This document shows positions 24,581-33,557 of a stretch of 34,250 nucleotides of DNA, piece by piece. The notes beneath the pieces are model-generated. The model was not told the origin of the DNA, did not search any database, and saw only the letters and a list, made by a program, of their open reading frames with translations. Made by a program: the position numbers and the translations under genes. The stretch's first letter is position 1; the number at the start of each line of letters is the position of its first letter. Source of the DNA: Sulfurimonas sp. (GTDB lineage Bacteria; Campylobacterota; Campylobacteria; Campylobacterales; Sulfurimonadaceae); assembly GCF_026988655.1 (NCBI RefSeq), contig NZ_JALSKT010000078.1:1-34250 (forward strand), written 5' to 3'.

Positions 24581-24931
24581 TTATTTAGATTTTTCTATAA
24601 TCTCTCTACAATCAATACAGTAAATTGCATGAGGTTTAACTTTTAATCGTTGAAATCCTATTGGATCCTCACACATTTCACAAATACCATATTCTCCACT
24701 AGCAATTTTAGCAAGGGCTCTGTCAATTTCAACAAGTTCCCTATTTTGCTGCTCTACTATTGCACTTTCAATCATAGAATTATTATTTGCGGATGCATAG
24801 TCACCCTCATCATTTAAATCTAATGAGTTTAATTCATTCAGCTCATTGTTTCCGCTTTTAATGTTTTTTTCTATTTGCTCTTTACGACTTTCTAAAATTT
24901 CTTTAAAATAGTTTAACTCACTTGCTTGCAC
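24581..24931 (-). CDS. dksA: DksA/TraR-family RNA polymerase regulator
   Basis: This is a 116-residue DksA-type protein that enters the secondary channel of RNA polymerase and modulates initiation, often with ppGpp. A coiled coil covers about 1-75, and its tip has D41-E-G-D44-Y-A, matching the DxxDxA tip essential in E. coli DksA. A complete C4 zinc finger follows (C84, C87, C105, C108). It is shorter at the N-terminus than enteric DksA, as is common in Campylobacterota. The start is GTG at 24931 with AAGGGA 7 bases upstream. Neighbours are rlmH (13 bases before) and the two-TM protein (11 bases after). Confidence 0.9.
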   Translation of the reverse strand: MQASELNYFKEILESRKEQIEKNIKSGNNELNELNSLDLNDEGDYASANNNSMIESAIVEQQNRELVEIDRALAKIASGEYGICEMCEDPIGFQRLKVKPHAIYCIDCREIIEKSK

Positions 24932-24944
24932 TTATCTTTCCCTT

Positions 24945-25403
24945 TTATTTATGATATGGATGGTTACTTAATAAAGAAAACCCTCTATAGATTTGCTCTA
25001 GTAAAACCACTTTGGCGATTTTATGACTCATTGTAATTTTTCCCAAACTAATCACAACATTACTCTTTTTTAGAAACTCTTCTTCAAAGCCATAAGCCCC
25101 ACCAATAAAAAACTTAATAGACATTTTATCATTTAATAGCTTACTAAATTCAAAACTATCTATAAGTTTTCCGTCTGGATGCAATGTTATACAAAAACCT
25201 TTCCCAATATAAGCTTCTAAAGCCTTAGTATATGCCTTTTGAGAAGCTTCTGGGGAAATTGTGTGTGCTTTTGTTACATCTTTATTAAATATTTCAACGT
25301 CCTTAACTGTAGAAAAACGAGAAATCATCTTCGTCAGTTCTTTATATAAAGGTTCATAAAGAGATTTTTCTTTTTTTGCAATTGAAATAATTTCTATATT
25401 CAC
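24945..25403 (-). CDS. rlmH: 23S rRNA pseudouridine-1915 N3-methyltransferase RlmH
   Basis: RlmH is the SPOUT methyltransferase that modifies pseudouridine 1915 in helix 69 of 23S rRNA, acting on the assembled 70S ribosome. The 152-residue protein has the SAM-binding knot in [13 protein letters not shown] and the C-terminal family hallmark [34 protein letters not shown], given here as landmarks around 119-152. The ending NHPYHK is diagnostic. The start is GTG at 25403, overlapping the preceding thiE-like gene's TGA by 4 bases. Confidence 0.96.
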   Translation of the reverse strand: MNIEIISIAKKEKSLYEPLYKELTKMISRFSTVKDVEIFNKDVTKAHTISPEASQKAYTKALEAYIGKGFCITLHPDGKLIDSFEFSKLLNDKMSIKFFIGGAYGFEEEFLKKSNVVISLGKITMSHKIAKVVLLEQIYRGFSLLSNHPYHK

Positions 25404-25963
25404 TTCAATAACCCACTGCCAATAACATTATATCTTACATATTTAAACTCATCATCAAGTCTTACTCCACCAATAGCTGCTACATAATGTTTTGATTTGG
25501 ATGCTATTGCATCAAGTTCTGAGCCTAAGATACCTGAGATATCTTTTTTTGTCGTTGTATTTCGATATGCACCTAAGCCAATATAATTTATATCCATACT
25601 ATTAGCGGTTTCTACTTCTCTCTCATTATGAGTAGAAATACCTATAATTTTATCTTCATTCACAACACTACGCAGAATTTCTACTGCCTTTTTAGTGTCA
25701 CTGTTTATTGCTTTAAGATCTTCTTGACCGACATGCACACCATCACAAAATTCTATAAGTTCATAAGCATCATTAACAATTAAAAAACCTTCATAAATCT
25801 TTCTGATTAAAATTAACTTTTGCTTTATATATGCAATATCTGCATTTTTATTACGATATTGAATTATTTCTGCGCCATGCTTTTTTGCGAGTTCCACAAA
25901 AGCCTCTACAGAAACTCCTTTCGCATCTAACATATCTTGATCACAAAGGGCATAAAGGCGCAT
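25400..25963 (-). CDS. ThiE/TenI-family thiamine phosphate synthase-like protein
   Basis: This is a 187-residue TIM-barrel protein. The family pattern is visible: [10 protein letters not shown] near the N-terminus, [24 protein letters not shown] in the middle, [14 protein letters not shown], then [15 protein letters not shown] and a C-terminal AIGGV. ThiE couples the thiazole and pyrimidine phosphates into thiamine phosphate; TenI is a related thiazole tautomerase. It is shorter than typical ThiE (about 210), so TenI is a real alternative. The frame extends 22 codons upstream into accD, but MRLYALCDQ at 25963 is the family-like start, one base after the accD stop. No other thiamine genes are nearby. 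Confidence 0.78.
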   Translation of the reverse strand: MRLYALCDQDMLDAKGVSVEAFVELAKKHGAEIIQYRNKNADIAYIKQKLILIRKIYEGFLIVNDAYELIEFCDGVHVGQEDLKAINSDTKKAVEILRSVVNEDKIIGISTHNEREVETANSMDINYIGLGAYRNTTTKKDISGILGSELDAIASKSKHYVAAIGGVRLDDEFKYVRYNVIGSGLLK

Positions 25964-25964
25964 A

Positions 25965-26810
25965 TTAATCTTTTTTAAGAAGAGTAAGCATATCTGAAAG
26001 TGTTTTTTTAAGCTTATTTCTATTGACAATCATATCAATCGAACCATGTTCAAGTAAAAATTCTGCTCTTTGAAAACCTTCTGGCAGCTCAGAACCAATA
26101 GTCTGCTCAATTACCCTTTGTCCAGCAAAACCAATCAATGCGCCAGGTTCAGCAATAATAATATCACCCAAATTAGCAAAAGAAGCACTTACTCCACCCA
26201 TAGTTGGATCAGTAAGTACAGAGATAAATGGAAGGTTATGTTTTGCTACTTTTGCTAAAGCAGCAGAAGTTTTACTCATTTGCAGGAGTGAAAATGTAGA
26301 TTCTTGCATTCTTGCGCCACCAGAAGCACTTAAAATGATAATCCCTTGCTTCTTTTGTATTGCACGCTCAGCTGCACGTACAATTTTTTCACCTTCAACA
26401 GAACCTAAAGATCCACCCATAAATGCAAAATCAAAAATAATAAGCTGAACAGGTACACCATTCATCTCACATTCACCACTAACAACAGATGACTTTCTTC
26501 CAGTCTTAGCATATGCTTCTTCGAGTCTCTTTTTATAAGGTTTTTTGTCAACAAATTTCAAGGGGTCAACAGGTTCTAAAGAAGCATCATATTCTACAAA
26601 AGTTCCCTCGTCAGTTAAGAGTTTTAATCTCTCATCTACACCGATTCTAATATGAAATCCACATTTTGGACATACATAATTTTGGTTTTCAACTTCTTTG
26701 TAATACATAAGCGAATGACATGATTTACATTTTATCCAATGTGAACCAGCTTCTGCTTTTTCAGGTTGTTTTGTTTCAAATGCGTTGGTAAAAAAGCTTA
26801 ATAAATTCAA
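25965..26810 (-). CDS. accD: Acetyl-CoA carboxylase carboxyltransferase subunit beta
   Basis: AccD and AccA form the carboxyltransferase that moves CO2 from carboxybiotin to acetyl-CoA, the first step of fatty acid synthesis. The 281-residue protein has the N-terminal zinc ribbon (C28, C31, C47, C50), then the crotonase-type core with [38 protein letters not shown] and the oxyanion-loop region [17 protein letters not shown]. The start is TTG at 26810: AAGGA lies 7 bases before it, and no later Met precedes the zinc ribbon. It heads the accD-thiE-rlmH-dksA-dusB transcript. Confidence 0.96.
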   Translation of the reverse strand: MNLLSFFTNAFETKQPEKAEAGSHWIKCKSCHSLMYYKEVENQNYVCPKCGFHIRIGVDERLKLLTDEGTFVEYDASLEPVDPLKFVDKKPYKKRLEEAYAKTGRKSSVVSGECEMNGVPVQLIIFDFAFMGGSLGSVEGEKIVRAAERAIQKKQGIIILSASGGARMQESTFSLLQMSKTSAALAKVAKHNLPFISVLTDPTMGGVSASFANLGDIIIAEPGALIGFAGQRVIEQTIGSELPEGFQRAEFLLEHGSIDMIVNRNKLKKTLSDMLTLLKKD

Positions 26811-26841
26811 AAAAAATCCTTCAGTTATAATAAGTGAGTCT

Positions 26842-26847
26842 ATTATA
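26842..26847 (-). promoter_or_regulatory. -10 element of the accD operon
   Basis: GCTATAATAGAC on the minus strand contains TATAAT 31 bases before the TTG start of accD. The implied leader is about 25 bases and includes AAGGA. Confidence 0.5.
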
Positions 26848-26903
26848 GCAAATTATTACTTAGGAAAAGGATATTTTGTTTTTTGTAGAAGAAAAATACA
26901 CCC

Positions 26904-26920
26904 ATCTATCCAAGATAGAT
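26904..26920 (-). terminator. Possible terminator after gltBD
   Basis: ATCTATC-CAA-GATAGAT is a perfect 7-bp stem with a 3-base loop, 13 bases past the gltD stop. On the minus strand it is followed by GGGTGTATTTTTC, a short imperfect T-run. The stem is AT-rich and weak, so termination may be partial. Confidence 0.45.
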
Positions 26921-26933
26921 AAGTATATAAGGA

Positions 26934-28319
26934 TTATTTTAAAAGAGAGTCAGCGATACTTCTTGCTGCTTCACGACCATCAAATGCCGCTGTAACAACT
27001 AAGTCTGCACCACGATAACAATCACCACCTGCATAAATACCAGCAGTGGTTGTTTCATAGGTCTCTTCATTTATAATCACCCCACCCCATGAATTAGTCT
27101 CCACTCCATTTTCAGCTAAAAAAGATGGAACAACAGGATCAAATCCAAGTGACATTATAACAACATCAGCATTAACTCTATACTCAGAACCTTTCACTTC
27201 TTCCATTCGTTGACGACCAGATTCATCTTTTGCGCCGAGTGTAGTTTTAACCACTTCTACTGCAACTGCTTTGCCTTCATCATTTAAAACAATCTCTTTA
27301 GGAGAAACAAGAAAAGTAAAATCAACACCTTCTTCCATAGCATTTTTATACTCTTTTTTACTTCCTGGCATATTGTGTTCATCTCTACGATACAAACAAG
27401 TGACAGATTTTGCACCCTCACGCTTTGCAGTTCTTAGACAGTCCATAGCAGTATCTCCACCACCAACGACAACAACATTTAAATCTTTAAAATCAAATTG
27501 TTTGTCATATGACTTTTTAAAATTCTTTCTTTGAATATTTGTTAAATAATCCATAGCTTTATATACATTTGGTGCATTCTCACCAGAAATTCCAGCTAAT
27601 TTTGCTTTTGTAGCACCAACACCGATAAACATAGCATCATGCTTATCAGCAATCTCTCCAAAATCAATATCTGTTCCTACGTTAGTATTGAGAACAAGTG
27701 TAAGACCTGCCTCTTCTAATAATTGTACACGTCTATCTACTACTTTTTTATCAAGCTTGAAGTTTGGAATTCCATACGTTAAAAGCCCACCAGCACGGTC
27801 GCTTCTTTCATACATAGTCACAGCGATCCCAGAGCGAAGAAGATAAGTTGCAACAGAAAGACCAGCTGGTCCACTTCCAATTACTGCTACTTTTTTATCT
27901 GTCGTTATTCCTGGAAAATCTGGCGTCAATCCAGCTTTAAATCCTGTTTCAGTAATATGTGTTTCAATTGAACCAATAGTAATAGCACCGTGTCCATCAT
28001 TTAAAGTACAATCTCCTTCACAAAGCCTATCATGAGGGCAAACTCTACCCATAACTTCTGGAAATGGGGATGGCTCATTTGAAAGTTTAAATGCAAATTC
28101 CAAATCTTTTTCTGCAATAGACTTCAACCATTGTGGAATGTAGTTATGTAGTGGACATTTATTTAAACAAAATGGATCACCACATTGGATACATCTGTCA
28201 CTCTGACTTGATGCTTCATTCTTATCAAAGATATCATAAATTTCACCAAAATCTTTTGTTCTCTCAACTACTAATCTTTTACTAGGATCAATTCTTTCAG
28301 TTTTTAAGTATTCACGCAT
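26934..28319 (-). CDS. gltD: Glutamate synthase small (beta) subunit
   Basis: GltD supplies electrons from NAD(P)H through FAD and two 4Fe-4S clusters to the GltB subunit. The 461-residue protein has the N-terminal cluster ligands CIQCGDPFCLNKC (C43, C46, C51, C55) and CPHDRLCEGDC, an FAD-binding VAVIGSGPAG (about 145-154), a second nucleotide site VVVVGGGDTAMDC and the C-terminal IYAGGDC. The first in-frame ATG (28331) lies inside the gltB tail. The ATG at 28319 has GGAG 6 bases upstream and gives the family N-terminus, so it was chosen. It starts one base after the gltB stop. Confidence 0.95.
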   Translation of the reverse strand: MREYLKTERIDPSKRLVVERTKDFGEIYDIFDKNEASSQSDRCIQCGDPFCLNKCPLHNYIPQWLKSIAEKDLEFAFKLSNEPSPFPEVMGRVCPHDRLCEGDCTLNDGHGAITIGSIETHITETGFKAGLTPDFPGITTDKKVAVIGSGPAGLSVATYLLRSGIAVTMYERSDRAGGLLTYGIPNFKLDKKVVDRRVQLLEEAGLTLVLNTNVGTDIDFGEIADKHDAMFIGVGATKAKLAGISGENAPNVYKAMDYLTNIQRKNFKKSYDKQFDFKDLNVVVVGGGDTAMDCLRTAKREGAKSVTCLYRRDEHNMPGSKKEYKNAMEEGVDFTFLVSPKEIVLNDEGKAVAVEVVKTTLGAKDESGRQRMEEVKGSEYRVNADVVIMSLGFDPVVPSFLAENGVETNSWGGVIINEETYETTTAGIYAGGDCYRGADLVVTAAFDGREAARSIADSLLK

Positions 28320-28320
28320 T

Positions 28321-31300
28321 TTAGTCTCCATTCTCTAGGTTAAGAGGTAATTTAGTTAAATTTTTTGGTTTTACTAACCAGAAATTTCTTACTTCAACTC
28401 TGAAGTTTTCAAGTAAATCTTTTGCTTTTTCACTACCAGTCTCTACTAGATAATCTTTTAATAAACGTTTGAGATAATGACGAGCTTCATCACCCTCATC
28501 AGTATCTATTCTTACAGCTTCAATAAGCTCATGATTAACATTTTCTACAAACTCGTGATCACTATCATATACAAAACTAATACCACCAGTCATACCTGCA
28601 CCAAAGTTGATACCTGTTTTACCGAGTATCACTACAACACCACCAGTCATGTACTCACAAGCATTATCACCTGTACCTTCAACGATTGCCAAAGCGCCAG
28701 AATTACGAACAGCAAAACGCTCTCCTACACTTCCTGAAATGTATAGTTTTCCACCTGTTGCACCATAAAGACAAGTGTTACCACCAGCTGAAAACTCTTC
28801 ACCTTCATTTTCAGAAGTGATAATAATTTTACCACCATGCATTCCTTTACCAATGTAGTCATTTGCTACACCATCAAGGTAAATTGATACACCTGGAGTG
28901 ATAAATGCACCAAGTGCTTGTCCTGCTACACCTGTAAGATTTATTTTGATAGTATCTTGAGAAAGACCATCATCACCATAATACTGTGCAATTTCGCCAG
29001 AAATTAATGCACCAAAACTTCTATGAATATTTTTAATTTCTCTTTTTATTCTGATAGGATGATCAGGATGTTTAATAGCAGTCATAGCTTCTTTTAAAAC
29101 ATCTTTTTCAAAAGCATTATCATCAAAAGGAGGATTGAATTGTTGTTGATGCGTATTGACGCCCTCTTCTTGATGTAGGATTGCTGAGAAATCGAATTTT
29201 TGAGCAAAATCATTCTCTTTGACTTTCATTAGGTCAACACGTCCTATCATTTCTTCCATAGTTGCATACCCTAGTTCTGCCATTATTGCTCGTACATCTT
29301 CAGCTAAGTATGTAAAATAGTTAATAATTTGATCAACTTGACCTTTAAAAAATTCACTACGTAGTTTTTCATTTTGTGTAGCAATACCAACAGTACATTT
29401 ATTTACATGACAAATACGAAGCATTTTACAACCAACAATCGTAAGAACACCTGTACCAAATGCATATGATTCAGCACCTAGTAGAGCAGCTTTTACTACA
29501 TCAAGACCAGTTTTTAATCCACCATCAGTTTGTACTTCTACCAATGCACGAAGATTATTTGCTTTGAGTGCATTATGCGCTTCAGATAGCCCAATTTCCC
29601 ATGGATTACCTGCAAATTTGATAGATGTAAGTGGCGCTGCACCTGTTCCACCATCACCACCTGAGATGATGATTTTATCAGCATAGGCTTTTGCAACACC
29701 AGCTGCAATAGTACCAACGCCCACAGTTGAAACAAGTTTCACAGCTACACGAGCTTTAGGATTCACTTGCTTCATATCAAAGATAAGCTGAGCTAAGTCT
29801 TCAATAGAATAAATATCGTGATGTGGAGGAGGTGAAATCAGTGTAACACCAGGAACAGTATGACGAAGTTTCCCAATTAAAGGAGTTACTTTGTGACCCG
29901 GAAGTTGTCCACCCTCACCCGGTTTTGCACCTTGAGCAACTTTGATCTGAATCTCTTCGGCAGAACGCAAATACGCTGGAGTAACACCAAAACGACCAGA
30001 TGCTACTTGTTTTATTTTAGATACTCTCTCAGTTGCATATCTTGCTTTATCTTCTCCACCCTCTCCTGAGTTAGACTGTGCACCGATTCTATTCATTGCA
30101 GTAGCAATTGTTTCATGTGCTTCAGGAGATATAGATCCAAGACTCATAGCAGCAGAAGCGAAACGTTTAAAGATAGCTTCTTTTGGTTCAACTTCAGAAA
30201 TATCAATAGGTTTTCTATCAGATTTAAGATCAAAAAAGTCACGAATAAATTTCATTCCACGTCTATTTACAAGATTTTTAAGTTTATCAAAATTTTCTTG
30301 TGAAGGATGTTTAGAAATATCATGAATCGCATGAATAACAGCAGGTCCAAAATCATGATGTTCTTGACCTGTATAAAATTTGTAGTAGCCACCAATGTTT
30401 AATGGAAAGATTTTGTTAAACCCATTAGTTTGAAACGCAGCTTTATGTGCTTTTTCAAGTCGCTCATCTATATCTTCATAAGTTAAGCCCGAAAGTGTAC
30501 AATTTGACGCTTCAAAACAATCCTTAACAATCTCTTTGTGCAAACCCATTACATCAAACAGACCTGAGTTTCTATATGAAGCGATAGTAGCAATACCCAT
30601 TTTAGACATTATTTTTAATAATCCGCTGTTAAGTGAAGTATGTACAGCTTTAAATGCTTCAGGACAACTCAAGGTAATAAATTTTGAATTTGTTAGTTGA
30701 TTTGCTACTGTTGCAAATAAAACATGAGGATATATGGCACTTGCACCATAACCAATCAACACAGATGCACTATGTGAATCAACAACTTCACCAGTCACAG
30801 CAATCATGGAAACAAGATGACGAATTTTAGCTTCTAAAAGAGCAATATGTAAACGTCCTATCGCCATAGCCATTGGAATAATTTTCTTTTCATTATCAAA
30901 CGCAGTATCATCTAGTATAACAATTCTTGTACCATCATTTTTTACAGAATCAATGACCTTTTCTACCAATGCTTCAAGAGAAGCTTTTAAGTCTTTCGTG
31001 TAGCCTGTACTAAATGTTGTATTTTTGTAAAATTCTTGGTATCTTGGAGATGAAATATCACCAAAAGATTTTAAAACTGCAAGCTTTTCATGTGTAATAA
31101 TTGGAGAAATAGATTTTAATCTATGTGCATGCGTAGGAATTTCATTTAAGATATTGTGAATTTCACCAAAACCTGTATTTAAACTCATAACCACTTTTTC
31201 TCTGATTGAATCAATCGGTGGATTTGTTACCTGTGCAAATTTTTGTTTGAAAAAGTCTGTAAAATTTCTTTGTTTCTCAGAAAAAGCGGCTAATGGAGTA

Positions 31301-32760
31301 TCATCGCCCATAGAGCCTACTGCTTCTTTACCCTCTTTTATCATTGGTTCAATAACTTGTTCTACAACCTCTTGCGTTACATTAAAGTATCTTTGACGCG
31401 CTATAAGAACATCTTTATTTAGGTCTTTATATGCGCTATATTGTTCTTCAACATGCTCTTGAAGATAAATCATATGATCATTTAACCATTTCATATAAGG
31501 ATTTGTACTTTTTAAATAATCATCAATTTCATTTGATTTCAAAAGTTGACCATATTTAAGGTCGAGTCCTAACATCTCTCCTGATTGTAAACGTCCACGC
31601 TCTTTTATATCCTCTTCTGCAATATCAACAACACCATATTCACTTGCGATCAGAAGGTTATCATCTTTTGTGACGATATATTTTGAAGGACGGAGACCAT
31701 TTCTATCAAGTACACAACCAATATAACGACCATCTGTCACACTAAACGCAGCTGGACCATCCCATGCTTCAAAAACAGTAGAGTGATATTCATAAAAAGC
31801 ACGAAGTTGCGGATCCATATGTGGAGCATTTTGCCATGCAGGAGGGATAACTGCTCTTACAGCCTTAAAGAAGTCCATGCCATTGACAATTAAAAATTCG
31901 AAGAAGTTATCTGCAGATGCACTATCTGATGAACCAGGTTGTAATATTGGGAGTAATCTTTGAATCTCTTCATCCGTGAAGACGTCACTTTTGATAGATT
32001 CTGATTTGATAGAAACATTAATACGGTTCGCTTCAACAGAGTTGATTTCACCATTATGAGCAACAGCACGGAAAGGTTGTGCTAAACGCCATTCAGGTAA
32101 AGTATTTGTAGAAAATCTTTGGTGAAAAAGTGAAAATGAAATCTTAAAATTTTCATCCTGTAAATCTTTATAAAATTCTTTGATATGCGTTGGCATAACA
32201 AGTCCTTTATATGAAAGAACTTTTGAACTCATAGATGCAATGTAAAAATCTCTTTCATCAACAAGTTCATGTTCTGTCTCTTTACGAGAAAGATAAAGAA
32301 GTGCATCAAATCTGCTTGTAGCCATTATAGAGTTAGGAATAATAAAAAGTTGAACAATTTTTGGAAGTGATGCTAAGGCTTGTTCTCCAAGAGCATTTAT
32401 ATCTATAGGTACATTACGATGTAAAACAACTTTTAAGTCATTGTTTTGACATATATTTTCAAGAAGCTCTAAATGAGCTAAATCTTTTGTAAAAACAGTT
32501 GCAACTGCAAACTGTTCAGGTAATACTACGCCCTCAGCTTCAGCTTTAGCTTTTAAAAAATCTCTTGGCATAGAAAGAAGCAATCCGCTTCCATCCCCTG
32601 TTTTACCATCTGCTGCAACAGCACCACGGTGCATCATTCGCTCCAATGCAGTCACTGCGTCATTTAAGACTTTATGTGACGGATTGTTTTTGATATTGGC
32701 AACAAGACCAAAACCACAGTTATCCTTGAAGGATCTTAATAAATCATGATGTTCAACCAT
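28321..32760 (-). CDS. gltB: Glutamate synthase large (alpha) subunit
   Basis: GltB converts glutamine and 2-oxoglutarate to two glutamates, completing the GS-GOGAT route of ammonia assimilation. The 1479-residue protein opens with a short propeptide and the nucleophile Cys15 (DNCGFGLV) of the class II glutaminase domain. The central domain follows, then the FMN synthase domain with SGGDGGTGAAPLTSIKF (near 1035) and the 3Fe-4S ligands CKMLRICHVNKC (about 1111-1122). A C-terminal glycine-rich beta-helix completes it. GGGAG lies 5 bases before the ATG at 32760; a TTG four codons earlier overlaps that site. gltD follows directly. Three octamer copies lie in the gene (30433, 30898, 31744). Confidence 0.97.
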   Translation of the reverse strand: MVEHHDLLRSFKDNCGFGLVANIKNNPSHKVLNDAVTALERMMHRGAVAADGKTGDGSGLLLSMPRDFLKAKAEAEGVVLPEQFAVATVFTKDLAHLELLENICQNNDLKVVLHRNVPIDINALGEQALASLPKIVQLFIIPNSIMATSRFDALLYLSRKETEHELVDERDFYIASMSSKVLSYKGLVMPTHIKEFYKDLQDENFKISFSLFHQRFSTNTLPEWRLAQPFRAVAHNGEINSVEANRINVSIKSESIKSDVFTDEEIQRLLPILQPGSSDSASADNFFEFLIVNGMDFFKAVRAVIPPAWQNAPHMDPQLRAFYEYHSTVFEAWDGPAAFSVTDGRYIGCVLDRNGLRPSKYIVTKDDNLLIASEYGVVDIAEEDIKERGRLQSGEMLGLDLKYGQLLKSNEIDDYLKSTNPYMKWLNDHMIYLQEHVEEQYSAYKDLNKDVLIARQRYFNVTQEVVEQVIEPMIKEGKEAVGSMGDDTPLAAFSEKQRNFTDFFKQKFAQVTNPPIDSIREKVVMSLNTGFGEIHNILNEIPTHAHRLKSISPIITHEKLAVLKSFGDISSPRYQEFYKNTTFSTGYTKDLKASLEALVEKVIDSVKNDGTRIVILDDTAFDNEKKIIPMAMAIGRLHIALLEAKIRHLVSMIAVTGEVVDSHSASVLIGYGASAIYPHVLFATVANQLTNSKFITLSCPEAFKAVHTSLNSGLLKIMSKMGIATIASYRNSGLFDVMGLHKEIVKDCFEASNCTLSGLTYEDIDERLEKAHKAAFQTNGFNKIFPLNIGGYYKFYTGQEHHDFGPAVIHAIHDISKHPSQENFDKLKNLVNRRGMKFIRDFFDLKSDRKPIDISEVEPKEAIFKRFASAAMSLGSISPEAHETIATAMNRIGAQSNSGEGGEDKARYATERVSKIKQVASGRFGVTPAYLRSAEEIQIKVAQGAKPGEGGQLPGHKVTPLIGKLRHTVPGVTLISPPPHHDIYSIEDLAQLIFDMKQVNPKARVAVKLVSTVGVGTIAAGVAKAYADKIIISGGDGGTGAAPLTSIKFAGNPWEIGLSEAHNALKANNLRALVEVQTDGGLKTGLDVVKAALLGAESYAFGTGVLTIVGCKMLRICHVNKCTVGIATQNEKLRSEFFKGQVDQIINYFTYLAEDVRAIMAELGYATMEEMIGRVDLMKVKENDFAQKFDFSAILHQEEGVNTHQQQFNPPFDDNAFEKDVLKEAMTAIKHPDHPIRIKREIKNIHRSFGALISGEIAQYYGDDGLSQDTIKINLTGVAGQALGAFITPGVSIYLDGVANDYIGKGMHGGKIIITSENEGEEFSAGGNTCLYGATGGKLYISGSVGERFAVRNSGALAIVEGTGDNACEYMTGGVVVILGKTGINFGAGMTGGISFVYDSDHEFVENVNHELIEAVRIDTDEGDEARHYLKRLLKDYLVETGSEKAKDLLENFRVEVRNFWLVKPKNLTKLPLNLENGD

Positions 32761-32824
32761 TTTAACTCCCAAATTTATGAATTTTACATAAAATACATAT
32801 GAATTTAATCTCTTTTTAAAGAAA

Positions 32825-32844
32825 CTTAGTCTATTTAGACAAAG
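32825..32844. promoter_or_regulatory. Imperfect palindrome at the gltB transcription start
   Basis: CTTAGTCTA-TT-TAGACAAAG has 9-base arms with one mismatch. It lies immediately downstream of the gltB TATAAT (32857-32852), so it would cover the start site or form the first hairpin of an approximately 85-base leader. It is a candidate nitrogen-regulatory operator; the regulator is unknown. Confidence 0.4.
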
Positions 32845-32851
32845 TGCATAA

Positions 32852-32857
32852 ATTATA
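32852..32857 (-). promoter_or_regulatory. -10 element of the gltBD operon
   Basis: TATAAT on the minus strand within AAGTATAATT. It is mirrored by the recO TATAAT: ATTATACTT at 32852-32860 and AAGTATAAT at 32876-32884 form a perfect 9-bp inverted repeat with 15 bases between. Confidence 0.5.
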
Positions 32858-32878
32858 CTTTCTTTTGGTTTAAATAAG

Positions 32879-32884
32879 TATAAT
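32879..32884 (+). promoter_or_regulatory. -10 element of recO
   Basis: TATAAT in AAGTATAATATT, 54 bases before the recO ATG at 32939. It is back to back with the gltB -10, so the two polymerases would occupy overlapping DNA. Confidence 0.45.
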
Positions 32885-32938
32885 ATTAAAAAAGTTTTTT
32901 AGAAAATTTTCAGAAGTGTGTATATAGGAAGCAATTAA

Positions 32939-33556
32939 ATGCAAGGTTATATTATAAATCTCAACAAAGTCAAAGATGAAGATTTAATAGTTACTATTTT
33001 ATCAAAAGAGAACTTAGATACGCTTTACAGGTTTTATGGAGCACGTCATGGCGTTATCAATCTCGCCTTCAAAATAGATTATGAAAAAGAAGCTTCTTCC
33101 AAGGGTACTATCGCAAGATTAAAAGATGTCATCCATATAGGCTATAAATGGATCAATGATAACAACTTACTGCGTTTATGGCAAGATTTTGTCAGACTAT
33201 TTTTTAAGCATCTTAAAGATGCAGAAAATATTGGTTCTTTTTATTTTGATTTATTAGAAAATGCACAGCAAAACTGGAACAAACAAAACCCAAAACGTGT
33301 TGCTATTGAATCTTATGTTAAACTACTTGAGCATGAAGGTCGATTGCACAAAGATATGCACTGTTTTTTATGTTCACGAAAAATTGGGTCAGATGTTTCT
33401 CTTTTAAGAGCATATCTGCCCACTCATTATGAGTGTGCCCATACGCTACCTATAAATAGAACTGCCATAGAAGAACTTTTCAACAATAAATCAACCCTTT
33501 TCTTAAGTGATAAAGAGGTTGATAGGCTTTGGAATGTTCTACTCGAAGGCTTATAG
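32939..33556 (+). CDS. recO: Recombination protein RecO (Campylobacterota type)
   Basis: RecO anneals DNA and, with RecR, loads RecA on SSB-coated single strands. The 205-residue protein starts MQGYIINLNKVKDEDLIVTI, the OB-fold beginning typical of the divergent RecO of this phylum, then YRFYGARHGVINLAFKIDY. A helical region follows, with a reduced Cys pattern HCFLCSRKIG ... YECAHT near 140-167 that may hold zinc. It is shorter than E. coli RecO. The ATG at 32939 has AGGAAG 7 bases upstream. It is monocistronic and ends one base from the convergent methyltransferase gene. Confidence 0.86.
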   Translation: MQGYIINLNKVKDEDLIVTILSKENLDTLYRFYGARHGVINLAFKIDYEKEASSKGTIARLKDVIHIGYKWINDNNLLRLWQDFVRLFFKHLKDAENIGSFYFDLLENAQQNWNKQNPKRVAIESYVKLLEHEGRLHKDMHCFLCSRKIGSDVSLLRAYLPTHYECAHTLPINRTAIEELFNNKSTLFLSDKEVDRLWNVLLEGL

Positions 33557-33557
33557 T

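Noticed and set aside
28477-28737. Open frame opposite the gltB C-terminus, rich in Thr, Ser and Tyr
   Set aside because: It is antisense to the glycine-rich repeats of the glutamate synthase beta-helix, which explains its odd composition.
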